Of a stretch of DNA of 64,000 bases, positions 43,450 through 52,534 are shown in pieces; position 1 is the first letter of the stretch; each line of letters begins with the position of its first letter. Source of the stretch: Clostridiales bacterium (GTDB lineage Bacteria; Bacillota; Clostridia; Saccharofermentanales; Saccharofermentanaceae). The notes beneath the pieces were generated by a model, which did not search any database, had not been told where the DNA came from, and saw nothing but the letters and a program-made list of their open reading frames with translations. The position numbers and the translations under genes are program-made. The stretch spans positions 162,454 through 226,453 of the forward strand of contig JAFZVE010000049.1 of assembly GCA_017617995.1 (NCBI GenBank). Reading direction: 5' to 3'.

Positions 43450-44511
43450 CTTCACGCCTCCCAGAAGGAGGATCCATGCTTTTATCCGGGAACGGATCCT
43501 TCTGCAGGAGGCCGCGATTTTCCGTCGTGGGACATCCTTCCTGTAGCCGTATCTTCCGACCCCGTAGGAGGAGATGACCCAGAGATACGTATCGGCCCAG
43601 TTTCCGAGGAGGACCTTGAGACGATCCTTCTGATCGACGTGGCTGCGGTAATGCTCGTAAAGAGTATTCAGGATATATGTCAGATCCTGCGCATGTTTCT
43701 CTGTATTTCCGGCTCTTCCGCTCATGATCGAGTTTCCTCGGATCCTGTAGCAGTATACGTTTTCGGGGATAAACTCGATATCCGATGCGGCCGTCATGAC
43801 CTTCGGTGTCCAGAGCTCATCTTCGTGAAGAAGCCCGGTCTGGAAGAGAAGGTCATTCTTTAGAAGGAATTCCCGCCTGCAGGCCCGAAGCCATGCGGTC
43901 ATCGCGATCTTGTTATGATCCCTTATCTGCCGCACCATCGCCTCGGTGCCGGAAAGAACGGCAGGGAGGCCTTTTCCGCGCACGCCCGATCCATTACTTT
44001 TCTCTAAACCGGCGTGGGTGAGGATGATATCCAATCCGGTGTTTATTTCTTCGTCGTTCTCATTTATGGTAATCCCGTTCCAGAGAAGCACGTCCTTGTC
44101 CAGAACATCTGCGGCCGCGATGACCTTGGCAAATCCTTCCGGCTTCACCATGTCGTCCGAGTCACAGAAGAAGACGTATTTGCCGGTGGCTTTCCGAAGT
44201 CCGAAGTTTCTTGCGTCCGAAAGGCCGCCGTTTTCTTTTCGGAAGTAGAAGATATTTTCCGACTTCTCGGCATAAGTGGAAGCGATTTCCCCGGAGCCGT
44301 CCGTGGAACCGTCATCGATGAGAAGGATCTCGCAGGAGGTGATCCCGGAAGTGGAAAGAAGGGAGTCGAGGCATCTCGGAAGATACGCTTCGACGTTATA
44401 GATCGGAACGACGATCGAGAGGGGAACGACGTGCCCGGATCCGGACGATTTCGTCGCCTCGTCCTGCGCTCCGGCATCCTGTAACACTGTTACATCTCCT
44501 ACAGCCGTCAT
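43423..44511 (-). CDS. Family 2 glycosyltransferase
   Basis: 362 residues. GT-A fold: LSIVVPIYNVEAYLPRCLDSLL, EILLIDDGSTDGSG, ENGGLSDARNFGLRKATGKY and the DxD-like FFCDSDDMV. It transfers a sugar from a nucleotide donor. A 28-residue N-terminal extension has no recognised motif. Its 3' end overlaps the flippase gene by 27 bp; its start is 4 bp after the stop of the methyltransferase gene. Very similar in design to the family 2 enzyme at 45.5-46.4 kb. Confidence 0.92.
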   Translation of the reverse strand: MTAVGDVTVLQDAGAQDEATKSSGSGHVVPLSIVVPIYNVEAYLPRCLDSLLSTSGITSCEILLIDDGSTDGSGEIASTYAEKSENIFYFRKENGGLSDARNFGLRKATGKYVFFCDSDDMVKPEGFAKVIAAADVLDKDVLLWNGITINENDEEINTGLDIILTHAGLEKSNGSGVRGKGLPAVLSGTEAMVRQIRDHNKIAMTAWLRACRREFLLKNDLLFQTGLLHEDELWTPKVMTAASDIEFIPENVYCYRIRGNSIMSGRAGNTEKHAQDLTYILNTLYEHYRSHVDQKDRLKVLLGNWADTYLWVISSYGVGRYGYRKDVPRRKIAASCRRIRSRIKAWILLLGGVKLYCRICSF

Positions 44512-44515
44512 CGTT

Positions 44516-45349
44516 TCACGCCTTCCATGACCGGCACTGGAAGATGCGGTCTACATCGTATCTCGAAGGCCCGGTTACGGGTAAAATCTCCGACGGAGCA
44601 CGGCATCCTTCGATCGTTCTCACCTCATAACCGGCCTCTTCGATGAGCTTACCGGCGTCTCTTCCGAAGAGACGGACGTGGTCGCTCTGACCGAAACGGC
44701 GGAGACGGTGGTCCCCGGTAACGACGCGCGGATCCTCGTCGACGAGTTCGACGTCCATGCTTATCGGAAAGGAGCAGAGGAGGATGCCGTCGGGGCGGAG
44801 GATGCGCCGGATCTCGGCGAGGGCCAGTTTATAGTCGCCCACATGCTCGAGCACGTGGTTGGCGATGACGATGTCGTATGAAGAAGCGGGAAGCCCCGTG
44901 GCCTGGATATCAAGTTTCAGCTGCGCATCCGGATCATTGAGATCCGCCGTCGTGAACTTGACGTGTTTCTTGCGAAGCCAGGACTTCATGGATCTCTCGG
45001 GAGCGAAGTAGAGTACATTCTTCCCGGAGATGATGTCCATATTCTTATTGAGGTAATCGGCAAGGATACGGTGACGGGGAAGCGCCCCGCAGACCGGGCA
45101 GAGGATGTCCTGACGGACGCCCTCGAAGAGTTTGACGTCGTAGAATTTCGGACGCTCGAGATAGTCGCCCTGAACAAATGTATGAAGGCGTGTGCGGCAG
45201 CAGGGACAGTACATACTCATCTCGCGGCCGTAACGTAGCGCGGCGATCTTATAGCGGATCCAGATGAATTTGCGAAGTGTGCCGACCATCAGCTTCCAGA
45301 GGGGATGGGGGATGATCTTCTTTAATCTGTCCTTCGTGCGGGCCTTCAT
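44516..45349 (-). CDS. SAM-dependent methyltransferase with Cys-pair N-domain
   Basis: 277 residues. N-terminal ~90 residues hold two Cys pairs that may bind zinc (YCPCCRTRL and LCPVCGALPRHR). The class I methyltransferase core follows: NVLYFAPERSM (motif I variant), FTTADLNDPDAQLKLDI, YDIVIANHVLEHV, LRPDGILLCSFP. The place in a polysaccharide locus suggests it methylates a sugar or polymer end. Co-transcribed with the following glycosyltransferase (4-bp gap). Confidence 0.88.
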   Translation of the reverse strand: MKARTKDRLKKIIPHPLWKLMVGTLRKFIWIRYKIAALRYGREMSMYCPCCRTRLHTFVQGDYLERPKFYDVKLFEGVRQDILCPVCGALPRHRILADYLNKNMDIISGKNVLYFAPERSMKSWLRKKHVKFTTADLNDPDAQLKLDIQATGLPASSYDIVIANHVLEHVGDYKLALAEIRRILRPDGILLCSFPISMDVELVDEDPRVVTGDHRLRRFGQSDHVRLFGRDAGKLIEEAGYEVRTIEGCRAPSEILPVTGPSRYDVDRIFQCRSWKA

Positions 45350-45462
45350 GAACCTGTCTCTCTTCCTAGTTTCCTTCTTCTTCTAGTATAGCGCAAGTGG
45401 CGCGATTTGCGCGCCACACGTTTTTATCATGTGCCCGGCGAATGCCGCCACAGGCGGAAACT

Positions 45463-46428
45463 TTACCTCGCATACACATACAGCCCCAGCGCCATGACTT
45501 TCTGGCGGAGTCTTCGCGACGTGCTCCACAGGAGTTTCTTATCGATCTGCTTCCCGTATCCGTATTTACAGATCCGGAACTTATAGATCATATGAAGGTA
45601 GCGTGTCGTCAGGTTCTCCTTGATCAGGGGAAGAAGGGGATCGCCGGCGAGGGTCTCGTCGTAGTAGCCATAAAGAGAAGGGTAGATCTTCATGAGGGAG
45701 GCGACATGCTCGGAGCGGTCGCGCGTCACGGGGTGCATGATCGATCCTTTATGCATCCGGTAGCGGTAGATCTTCTCGGGGATATAGTGAACGGCAGAGG
45801 CCTTCAGGAAGACCTGCGGTACCCAGAATTCATCTTCGTGGATGAGGCCCTTTTCGAAGAGAAGATCGTTCTCGAGAAGGAAGGATTTCTTATATGCGCC
45901 GAGCCACACCGTCGCGACGAATCCGCCTCCGTTTCGGAGAAGAAGCTCGAGGATGTCTCTTCCCGTATAGGTCTTCTCGACTTTCGGAAGGCCGTAGTGG
46001 GAGTAGTATCCGGTCTTTCTCTTCTGGAGGATCCCGCCCGTCTCGATGAGGATGTCCGCGTCCCACAGGAAAAGATCACAGTCGGAGTTCTTCGTCATCT
46101 TCACGATACGCCCGAGAAGTTCCGGCACGACTTCGTCATCGGAATCACAAAAGAAGATATACTTTCCGGAAGCCTTGGAGATGCCGTAGTTTCTCGCCGC
46201 GGCCGGTCCTTCGTTTTCCTTATGGAAAGCTACGATATGGTCATGTTCAGATGCGTATTTGTCGACAAGTGCCGCAGAAGCGTCCGCCGATCCGTCATCG
46301 ATCAGAACGATTTCGACGTCCCCGATCCCGGGTGTCGCCAGCAGCGTCTCCATACAGCGGGGGAGATATTTCTCGACATTAAAAACAGGGATCACGATCG
46401 ACAGGCTCGGGTTTTCGGTCATGGTCAT
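45463..46428 (-). CDS. Family 2 glycosyltransferase
   Basis: 321 residues from the ATG at 46428, which overlaps the upstream stop by 4 bp (ATGA) after GAAGGGG; in-frame codons further upstream are the shadow of the previous gene. GT-A motifs: LSIVIPVFNVEKYLPRC, EIVLIDDGSAD, ENEGPAAARNYGISKASGKY, FFCDSDDEVV. Makes a glycosidic bond in exopolysaccharide assembly. Directly follows the Alg13/Alg14-like pair, so it probably acts on the next sugar of that chain. Confidence 0.92.
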   Translation of the reverse strand: MTMTENPSLSIVIPVFNVEKYLPRCMETLLATPGIGDVEIVLIDDGSADASAALVDKYASEHDHIVAFHKENEGPAAARNYGISKASGKYIFFCDSDDEVVPELLGRIVKMTKNSDCDLFLWDADILIETGGILQKRKTGYYSHYGLPKVEKTYTGRDILELLLRNGGGFVATVWLGAYKKSFLLENDLLFEKGLIHEDEFWVPQVFLKASAVHYIPEKIYRYRMHKGSIMHPVTRDRSEHVASLMKIYPSLYGYYDETLAGDPLLPLIKENLTTRYLHMIYKFRICKYGYGKQIDKKLLWSTSRRLRQKVMALGLYVYAR

Positions 46429-46928
46429 TCCCCTTCGGAGAAGAGCTTGTCCACGATGCCGGACAACTCCTGGCAGAAATGCTCGTTGTTCGACTCCTTG
46501 CAGCCCTTGGTCATGTCTTTGGTGAGCGTATCGTAGTTCTCGATACACTTGCCGAGCGTTCTTATGTTCTCGACCAGGATGATGTTCCCGTATTTCTTCT
46601 CGTATTTTCGGCAGATCACGGTCTGGTGGTCATCGATATGCTCGGTGTACTTCCACTTCCGGGGAACGACGATCGGGATTTTTCCGGACTTTAAGACCTC
46701 TGTGAAGCAGCACGGTCCGCCGTGCGTGATCACGATACGCGCTTCGTTTAAAAACCGGAGATATTCGTTGTGGCTGACCATCGTAAAGAACCGGCAGTTC
46801 ACCGGCTCTTTCTTGGTATAGCCGAGCTGTATGACGACCTCTTCGTCATGTTCCCCGGCCCATCTGTCCATATAGTTCGTCAGTCTCTCGAAGGACTGCT
46901 CGTGTGTCCCGACTGTCACGAATATCAT
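46425..46928 (-). CDS. Alg13-like glycosyltransferase catalytic subunit
   Basis: 167 residues. C-terminal half of a family 28-type transferase: MIFVTVGTHEQSFERL, then the donor site ARIVITHGGPCCFTEVLKSGKIPIVVP. In eukaryotes Alg13/Alg14 pairs make a GlcNAc transferase; bacterial pairs such as EpsE/PssD-PssE type make capsule links. It lies 2 bp after the Alg14-like gene and works as its partner at the inner membrane face. Confidence 0.93.
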   Translation of the reverse strand: MIFVTVGTHEQSFERLTNYMDRWAGEHDEEVVIQLGYTKKEPVNCRFFTMVSHNEYLRFLNEARIVITHGGPCCFTEVLKSGKIPIVVPRKWKYTEHIDDHQTVICRKYEKKYGNIILVENIRTLGKCIENYDTLTKDMTKGCKESNNEHFCQELSGIVDKLFSEGE

Positions 46929-46930
46929 GA

Positions 46931-47395
46931 TCAGAAAATACTCCCCAGATTAACGGCCTTCGGAAAGACCTTCTTCATCTGCTCCAACTGTACGACGAAA
47001 ACATCGGCCTTCCTGTAGCAGAGCCGGCCGGTCAGAGACCCCTTGTCGATCCGGTCGAAAGGCTCGATATAGACCGTCTTGATTCCCATCCGCTTACCGA
47101 TGAAGAAGAAGGGCACCGCCGGCGCGGCGCCCGCAGAGATGATCAGATCCGGCTTTTCTTCCCGGAGGATCTTCCTGGCTCTTCTGGAGTTGATGATCAG
47201 AGCCCTAAGGCTTCTGTTCGATGGGAAATAGACGGGATAGAGGCGCTCGCCATCGAGAAGACTTCTTGAGTCTTCCTTGTCAAATGTTGCCCAGAAGCGT
47301 TCCTTATCCTCCCAGAACGGCTTCAATTGATACAAAAAATTCAAGTGCCCGCCGGATGAACCGACGAAGCAGATCTTAAGCTTTTTTTCTTCCAT
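46931..47395 (-). CDS. Alg14-like glycosyltransferase membrane subunit
   Basis: 154 residues from the ATG at 47395 (a TTG three codons earlier is the alternative). KICFVGSSGGHLNFLYQL at the N-terminus is the Alg14 hallmark; PDLIISAGAAPAVPFFFIGK and KTVYIEPFDR follow. Alg14 anchors Alg13 and binds the lipid acceptor. Two-gene unit with the Alg13-like gene 2 bp downstream, then a family 2 transferase. First gene of the minus-strand sugar operon. Confidence 0.92.
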   Translation of the reverse strand: MEEKKLKICFVGSSGGHLNFLYQLKPFWEDKERFWATFDKEDSRSLLDGERLYPVYFPSNRSLRALIINSRRARKILREEKPDLIISAGAAPAVPFFFIGKRMGIKTVYIEPFDRIDKGSLTGRLCYRKADVFVVQLEQMKKVFPKAVNLGSIF

Positions 47396-47646
47396 TCTCC
47401 CCAAATTCCTGCCCCGACAGGAACTCTCCTTAACGTATGTGGTACATACTGTGTCTATTGTATCACCATTTTCGGGAATGATGATACCTGTGAATGCTAT
47501 TTCTTATGATTTAATACTATCGCCTCATAGCGTTGAAAAAAACCACGACGGGACAGTAATAGAGGCCGGTAAAGCGTGAACGTTGCGGCCTTCGTCCGGA
47601 GATGCCCTGCTTTACCTTCTCCCTGCCGGATCCCCTCTTTGCCGGA

Positions 47647-49545
47647 TCAACCTTTCTTCTTTGCCGACTTGTCCCGGTACATCGCTTCGTCGGCGCGCTT
47701 GGCAACGTCCGCGGCGGAACTGTCCTTCGCAGGATCGAAGACGGAAAGACCGCAGGCGATGGATACATAATCCTCGGGAAGCGGGAGCGTATCCCTATAA
47801 GGACTCATCAGTTCGTTGATCCGGGCCATGAGTGCGTCCCGGTTTTCGTAGTCCTCTCCGGAAAGCACGGCGACAAATTCATCTCCGCCGATGCGGTAGA
47901 CGGGACTGTGCTTGAAGACATTGCAGATCAGGCGGCAGGCGCGGACGAGGTATTCGTCTCCGGCTTCGTGTCCGCCCGAGTCGTTGATGAGCTTGAGGTT
48001 ATTGACGTCGAACATCGCGATGGCGAAGCGGAAATCCGGATCGGAGATGATCTGTGCCTGCAGGTAGTTCTCTTTATCTTCATAGGCCACACGGTTATTG
48101 ACATGGGTGAGGGCATCACGGTGCATCAGATTCAGGAGACGCTTGTTCGTCAGATCCAGCGTGAGGGCGCGGTGGAACTTCTCGAACACCAGCCCCATGC
48201 GGTTCTCGTAGGTGTGCAGGAAACGGTTTTCGATCTTGTCGATGCAGTCGCGGAAGACCAGATACCCGTATGTGGACTCCTCCTCGTGAAGCGGCAGGAA
48301 AACATACAGGTGGTTCTCTCCGTCCGGGCGATACCCGGGGATCAGGTCAGAAGACTCGATCCGCTCACCATCGAAGAGCACACCGTCCTCGGTAGAATAC
48401 AGCACCTCCATATATTTGCTGTATCCTTCGGTGAGGAGCTTCACCGCACTGTCATAGATAGACAGGCTAAAATTCGGCTCGAGGATCACATGGAAGGAGT
48501 CGCCTTCCTGTGCGTGATTTTCGAGAAGGAGATGCTGCAGCTTGGCCTTAAATTCTTCGTAGGTCAGGCACGACCGGACCGCAGAGTCGATGTTGTCGAG
48601 CTTACGGTTGAAGTAAGTAGTCGTACCGCGCTTCTTATATGCTTCCCGTCCCATTTTTCTTCGGATCTGATCGCTGTCGCGGAAGTCGAAGCAGCGGCAG
48701 CTCTCGCCGGGGACGAACCGGCAGGGGATCACTTCGTCGCGGGTACGGGTATCTCCGGAAAGGTAGGCCTTCCACAGGAGAGCAGTGGCTTCACCGAGCT
48801 TATCGAAGCACTGGTCTATCGTCGCGATGGCGGGATCGAAGATCTTACTGTCATCGATATAATCGTAGCCGGTAACGATGATGTCGCCGGGCACATCGTA
48901 TCCGTGCTGATTCAGTGTGATACAGGCCTCCATGGCCAGACCGTCATTGGCACAGACAAAAGCATCCGGAAGCGGTTTTCCCGCAGCACAGATCTCGTCG
49001 ATGATATTGGTCACCGCCGCGATCTCCCAGTTGGTATAGTAGACATCGAGAAGATCCTCTTCACAGTGATTCTCCCGAAGAATATCGCGAACGGCCATCA
49101 GCCTCTGCTCCGAGTCGAAGGAATCTTTGTTTCCTGCCAGGAAGATGATCTTCCTGACATCATGCTCTTCCCGCAGGTGTCGGACCAGCTCCCGCATGCC
49201 CTGGATATTATCCGAGAGGATGGAAGTAAAACCGGGTCTTCGCGCGCCCTGGAGAAACAGTGGGATACCGACCTCCCGGCACTTCTCCGCGATCTGGTCG
49301 ATCCGGTCCTGGAAATCCAGACCGCTTCCGAAGATGATCGCACCGTCGAAATCTCTTAGATCGGGGAGGGTGAAGATATTCATCTCGCCCTGCTGGCGCG
49401 AAGGGGTGTCGGTGAAGGTGGAATAGCAGAGGAACAGAAAGATATCGGCCTCCTCTTCGGAGAGGGCCGTCATCAGTCCCTTGAGAAACTGGCTGAGGAT
49501 CTCGGTACACCAGCCGGTCGTAAATACTGCGATCTTTTTCTTCAT
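47647..49545 (-). CDS. Cytoplasmic PBP1-type sensor fused to GGDEF
   Basis: 632 residues. Residues ~1-285 are a LacI-type periplasmic-binding (PBP1) domain (FDGAIIFGSGLDF, IIFLAGNKDSFDSEQRL, DAFVCANDGLAMEA, VTGYDYIDD) but without the DNA-binding helix-turn-helix and without a signal peptide. A ~170-residue middle region has coiled/GAF-like character. The end is a GGDEF domain (MFDVNNLKLINDSGGHEAGDEYL, YRIGGDEFVAVL). It likely makes cyclic di-GMP in response to a cytoplasmic sugar or related ligand. AAGAAAAAGATCGC start region; single gene. Confidence 0.9.
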   Translation of the reverse strand: MKKKIAVFTTGWCTEILSQFLKGLMTALSEEEADIFLFLCYSTFTDTPSRQQGEMNIFTLPDLRDFDGAIIFGSGLDFQDRIDQIAEKCREVGIPLFLQGARRPGFTSILSDNIQGMRELVRHLREEHDVRKIIFLAGNKDSFDSEQRLMAVRDILRENHCEEDLLDVYYTNWEIAAVTNIIDEICAAGKPLPDAFVCANDGLAMEACITLNQHGYDVPGDIIVTGYDYIDDSKIFDPAIATIDQCFDKLGEATALLWKAYLSGDTRTRDEVIPCRFVPGESCRCFDFRDSDQIRRKMGREAYKKRGTTTYFNRKLDNIDSAVRSCLTYEEFKAKLQHLLLENHAQEGDSFHVILEPNFSLSIYDSAVKLLTEGYSKYMEVLYSTEDGVLFDGERIESSDLIPGYRPDGENHLYVFLPLHEEESTYGYLVFRDCIDKIENRFLHTYENRMGLVFEKFHRALTLDLTNKRLLNLMHRDALTHVNNRVAYEDKENYLQAQIISDPDFRFAIAMFDVNNLKLINDSGGHEAGDEYLVRACRLICNVFKHSPVYRIGGDEFVAVLSGEDYENRDALMARINELMSPYRDTLPLPEDYVSIACGLSVFDPAKDSSAADVAKRADEAMYRDKSAKKKG

Positions 49546-49650
49546 GGCAGATCCCTCATGATCTGTTTTCCTGCTTTACCTTCCTGATCAGTGTCCTTCG
49601 CCACCGGACACATTCATTATATAAGTCATACATGAACAAATAATTAACAA

Positions 49651-51090
49651 CTATGACATACTGACCGGGAAGAGAACCTCCGCGCGAAATTCATATCCGT
49701 ATGGTTTCTCGTCACAGGAGACGGAGAACTCGCCGTCGTAGTTGGCGGCCGCGCTTCGGATATTCTTCAGACCGAAGCCGTGGTTCTTCCGATCTTTCTT
49801 ACTCGTTTCAATGAGGATATCCCCGGAAGTGCCGTCTTCCTCGCCCTCTTCGATCCTGACAAGACCGGAACAGGGATTGGTGACACTGATGAGGAAGAAC
49901 TTGTCGGTCTTTCGGAATTCAAGATGGATCCTCCGAAGATCCGGATCGAGATCCAGAAGTTTTTCGTCCGAGGCGGCCTCGATCGCATTGTCGAGAAGAT
50001 TACCAAGCATCTTACACATGTCCTGAGGCGTAATCGTGATCGAAGAGATCACGCCGCTTGATGACAGGATCAGGCCCTTTTCCTCCGCTTCCTTCTTCTT
50101 CGCCGAGATGATCGCATCAGCGATCACATCCCCGGTATGCGCGGAGATGTCCGTGCTCCGGAGATCCTCGGACATATTCTTCAGATAGTCGCGCATCTTG
50201 TCATACTCTTGGTTTCCGAGAAGCAGAAGGAGGAGCTGGATGTGATTATTCATGTCATGCCGGATCGACCGGATCTCTGTATCTGCCCGGACCGATGCCT
50301 CATAGTACTTCGTCTGGGAAGAGATGAGATCTTCGTTGATGTGGTTCATCTCCTTCAGGGTATCGCGCTCTTTTCTGGCTGCGCGGACATAGAACAGCAC
50401 GATGACGGCCACCAGTCCCAGAAGCGCCGTGATGGCCAGTTCGCTCTTCTGGAAGGTGTTGAGCCGGGAGAAGTCCATCATGTCGGAATACTCGCCATAG
50501 TCCGCCTCGAAGTTATTTGCCAGAAGTGAGAAGAACAGGGTACTCAGGATACCCAGAAGCACCAGGCCCAGAAGAAAGTGTATGGGCAGCGGCGTATCGT
50601 CGTATCTCTTCCGGATATGGTCGATCAGGACGAAGATAGAGAACTCGAAAAGGAGGATCAGGACCTCCAGAAGAAGAAAAACGATTATCCTGGCATTCCG
50701 ATCCATGATTTCCAGGGAGAAGAACAGAATATCCCGGAGGCTGGGGAAAAACGTGGCAAAAACACTAAACAATATATCGGTCAGAAGACATACGACAAGT
50801 TTCTTCCAGAGCTTGCACTTCATGTTGAGAAGCATCAGCAGAAGGACGAAGACCATCTTCACTGTCTCCGTGGTGTCGTAGGCATAGGCACGGACGATGT
50901 TTCCGTTTCCGTCGGAACTGATGATCCAGGTAATGACCGCCGCGGTTATGGAGAAGAGAAAGGCGGAAAGATAGACGATCTTCCGGTTTTGGAACTTATA
51001 CTTCAGCACACCGTCGATGAAGTACACGGTGAGCGGTGCCGATACCAGAATAGGCAGCATAAAGAGAATGGTCCGGTATGCGTATGTCAT
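49651..51090 (-). CDS. AgrC-type sensor histidine kinase
   Basis: 479 residues. Six to seven membrane helices (~1-235), a coiled linker, then the histidine box SIRHDMNNHIQLLLLLL and a GHKL ATPase domain (LGNLLDNAIEAAS, GFGLKNIRSAAANYDGE). HxxxN order and a LytTR partner place it with AgrC/ComD-like HPK10 kinases, which often sense peptides. The start overlaps the response-regulator stop by 4 bp. No autoinducer-peptide gene is seen nearby; an M13 peptidase heads the operon instead. Confidence 0.93.
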   Translation of the reverse strand: MTYAYRTILFMLPILVSAPLTVYFIDGVLKYKFQNRKIVYLSAFLFSITAAVITWIISSDGNGNIVRAYAYDTTETVKMVFVLLLMLLNMKCKLWKKLVVCLLTDILFSVFATFFPSLRDILFFSLEIMDRNARIIVFLLLEVLILLFEFSIFVLIDHIRKRYDDTPLPIHFLLGLVLLGILSTLFFSLLANNFEADYGEYSDMMDFSRLNTFQKSELAITALLGLVAVIVLFYVRAARKERDTLKEMNHINEDLISSQTKYYEASVRADTEIRSIRHDMNNHIQLLLLLLGNQEYDKMRDYLKNMSEDLRSTDISAHTGDVIADAIISAKKKEAEEKGLILSSSGVISSITITPQDMCKMLGNLLDNAIEAASDEKLLDLDPDLRRIHLEFRKTDKFFLISVTNPCSGLVRIEEGEEDGTSGDILIETSKKDRKNHGFGLKNIRSAAANYDGEFSVSCDEKPYGYEFRAEVLFPVSMS

Positions 51091-51797
51091 CTCCCGTTAC
51101 TCCTTATGTAATCGAAGAGTTTCTTTTTCAGGTCCGCGGCCATGCCTCTGGCGATGGGAAGTGTATCGTGGTTATCCATCAGGACTTCAGATGTTCCCAT
51201 CTTACTTACATGACCGAGACTGATATAGTAAGAGCGGTGGATCTTGGCAAAGCCGGAAGAAAGACTGTCGATCAGGCAAACTGCTTCCGAGAACTTCATG
51301 CGCTGCTCTACCGAAGTGTCCGGGAATACGAAACGAACAGAGTTGTTGGCGGCCTCCGCATAGATCAGATCCTTCACGGGGAAGATCCGTTCCTCGCCGT
51401 TCTGCCGAAGGAGGATCTTCTCCTCGACCTTGAGCTTCTTCTCCAGATCTTCGAGCGTCTTTCTAAGTTTTTCAGTATCGATCGGTTTTCCGAGGAAGCG
51501 GAAAGCATCGACTTCGTAGCCTTCCATCGCCATCTCGGTGTGGCTCGTCGTGAAGATGATCGGGATATCCTTCGAGTGTTCCCGTATGACGCGGGCCGTA
51601 CTCATCCCGTCGAGTTCCCGCATCTCGATATCAAGAAAGATCGCATCGAGATGGAAACCATTCTCGAAGCTTCTGACCAGTTCTTTTCCATCGGAAAAGA
51701 GGAAACAGCTCACGTTCTCGCGCCCGTAGAGCGAGGAGATCTGATCGGCAATCGCTTGCCGGAAACAAGTCTCATCATCGACGATGGCGATCCGCAT
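51087..51797 (-). CDS. LytTR response regulator
   Basis: 236 residues. Receiver domain (AIVDDE at 4-9, phospho-acceptor Asp in AIFLDIEMRELDG, Thr/Lys in FTTSHTE and FLGKPID) followed by a LytTR DNA-binding domain (LIYAEAANNSVRFVF, IHRSYYISLGHV). AgrA/ComE-like. Pairs with the overlapping histidine kinase. GGGGAGGT precedes the ATG. Likely controls the ABC/peptidase genes upstream in the same operon. Confidence 0.94.
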   Translation of the reverse strand: MRIAIVDDETCFRQAIADQISSLYGRENVSCFLFSDGKELVRSFENGFHLDAIFLDIEMRELDGMSTARVIREHSKDIPIIFTTSHTEMAMEGYEVDAFRFLGKPIDTEKLRKTLEDLEKKLKVEEKILLRQNGEERIFPVKDLIYAEAANNSVRFVFPDTSVEQRMKFSEAVCLIDSLSSGFAKIHRSYYISLGHVSKMGTSEVLMDNHDTLPIARGMAADLKKKLFDYIRSNGR

Positions 51798-51842
51798 GGC
51801 TGTCTACTACCTCCCCGGGAATTGGTATTTTCAGTGTACCAC

Positions 51843-52517
51843 TTATCCTATTGTCTTTCCATTCTCGAGCACGACCGTCCGCGTGCCATAAGAGGCACAC
51901 TCGGAAGAGTGGGTGACCTGAAGGATGGTGAGCCCCTTCTCCTGATTGAGACGGGCGAAGAGCTCCATGATCTCTCTACTAGATTTGGAATCGAGATTTC
52001 CCGTCGGCTCATCGGCGAGGATGACCTTCGGGCTTCCGAGTACGGCACGGGCGATCGCGACACGCTGCTGCTGACCGCCGGAAAGCGTCGAGGGCATCGC
52101 CCTGCGCTTGTCGGTAAGTCCGGTGATCTCCAGGATCTCGTCGAGATCTTTCTTCAGTTCCGACTTCTTCCTGCCGTTGATCACAAGCGGCAGAAGGATG
52201 TTGTCATCGACATTGAGATTCATGACGAGATTATAAAACTGGAAGATAAAGCCGAGGTTATCGAGACGGAGCTTGGAGAGCCGTGCGTCATTCAGTCTTC
52301 CGATGTCTTCCCCGACGAGAGAGATGTTTCCTGTAAAGGTCCGGTCGAGACCGCCGATCAGGTAAAGGAGAGTGGATTTGCCGGAGCCGCTCGCACCCAT
52401 CAGAGAGACGAATTCTCCTTCTGCGACGTACATGCATGCGTCTTCGAGGACGCGGTTGAGATTGCCGCCTTTACCGAATGTCTTACTTACATTATTGACT
52501 TCAATGATCGTGTTCAT
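51843..52517 (-). CDS. ABC transporter ATPase, MacB/BceA type
   Basis: 224 residues. Walker A GASGSGKSTLLYLIGGLD, signature LSGGQQQRVAIARA, Walker B VILADEPTGNLDSKSS. The family works with long FtsX-type permeases for lipoprotein release, antimicrobial-peptide defence or mechanotransmission. GGAGG lies before the ATG, 17 bp after the permease gene. Forms one transporter with it. Confidence 0.95.
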   Translation of the reverse strand: MNTIIEVNNVSKTFGKGGNLNRVLEDACMYVAEGEFVSLMGASGSGKSTLLYLIGGLDRTFTGNISLVGEDIGRLNDARLSKLRLDNLGFIFQFYNLVMNLNVDDNILLPLVINGRKKSELKKDLDEILEITGLTDKRRAMPSTLSGGQQQRVAIARAVLGSPKVILADEPTGNLDSKSSREIMELFARLNQEKGLTILQVTHSSECASYGTRTVVLENGKTIG

Positions 52518-52534
52518 ATATTTATCCTCCGAGA

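Noticed and set aside
47396..47646. Gene between the Alg14-like gene and the PBP1-GGDEF gene
   Set aside because: Short frames only, no ribosome sites or domains.
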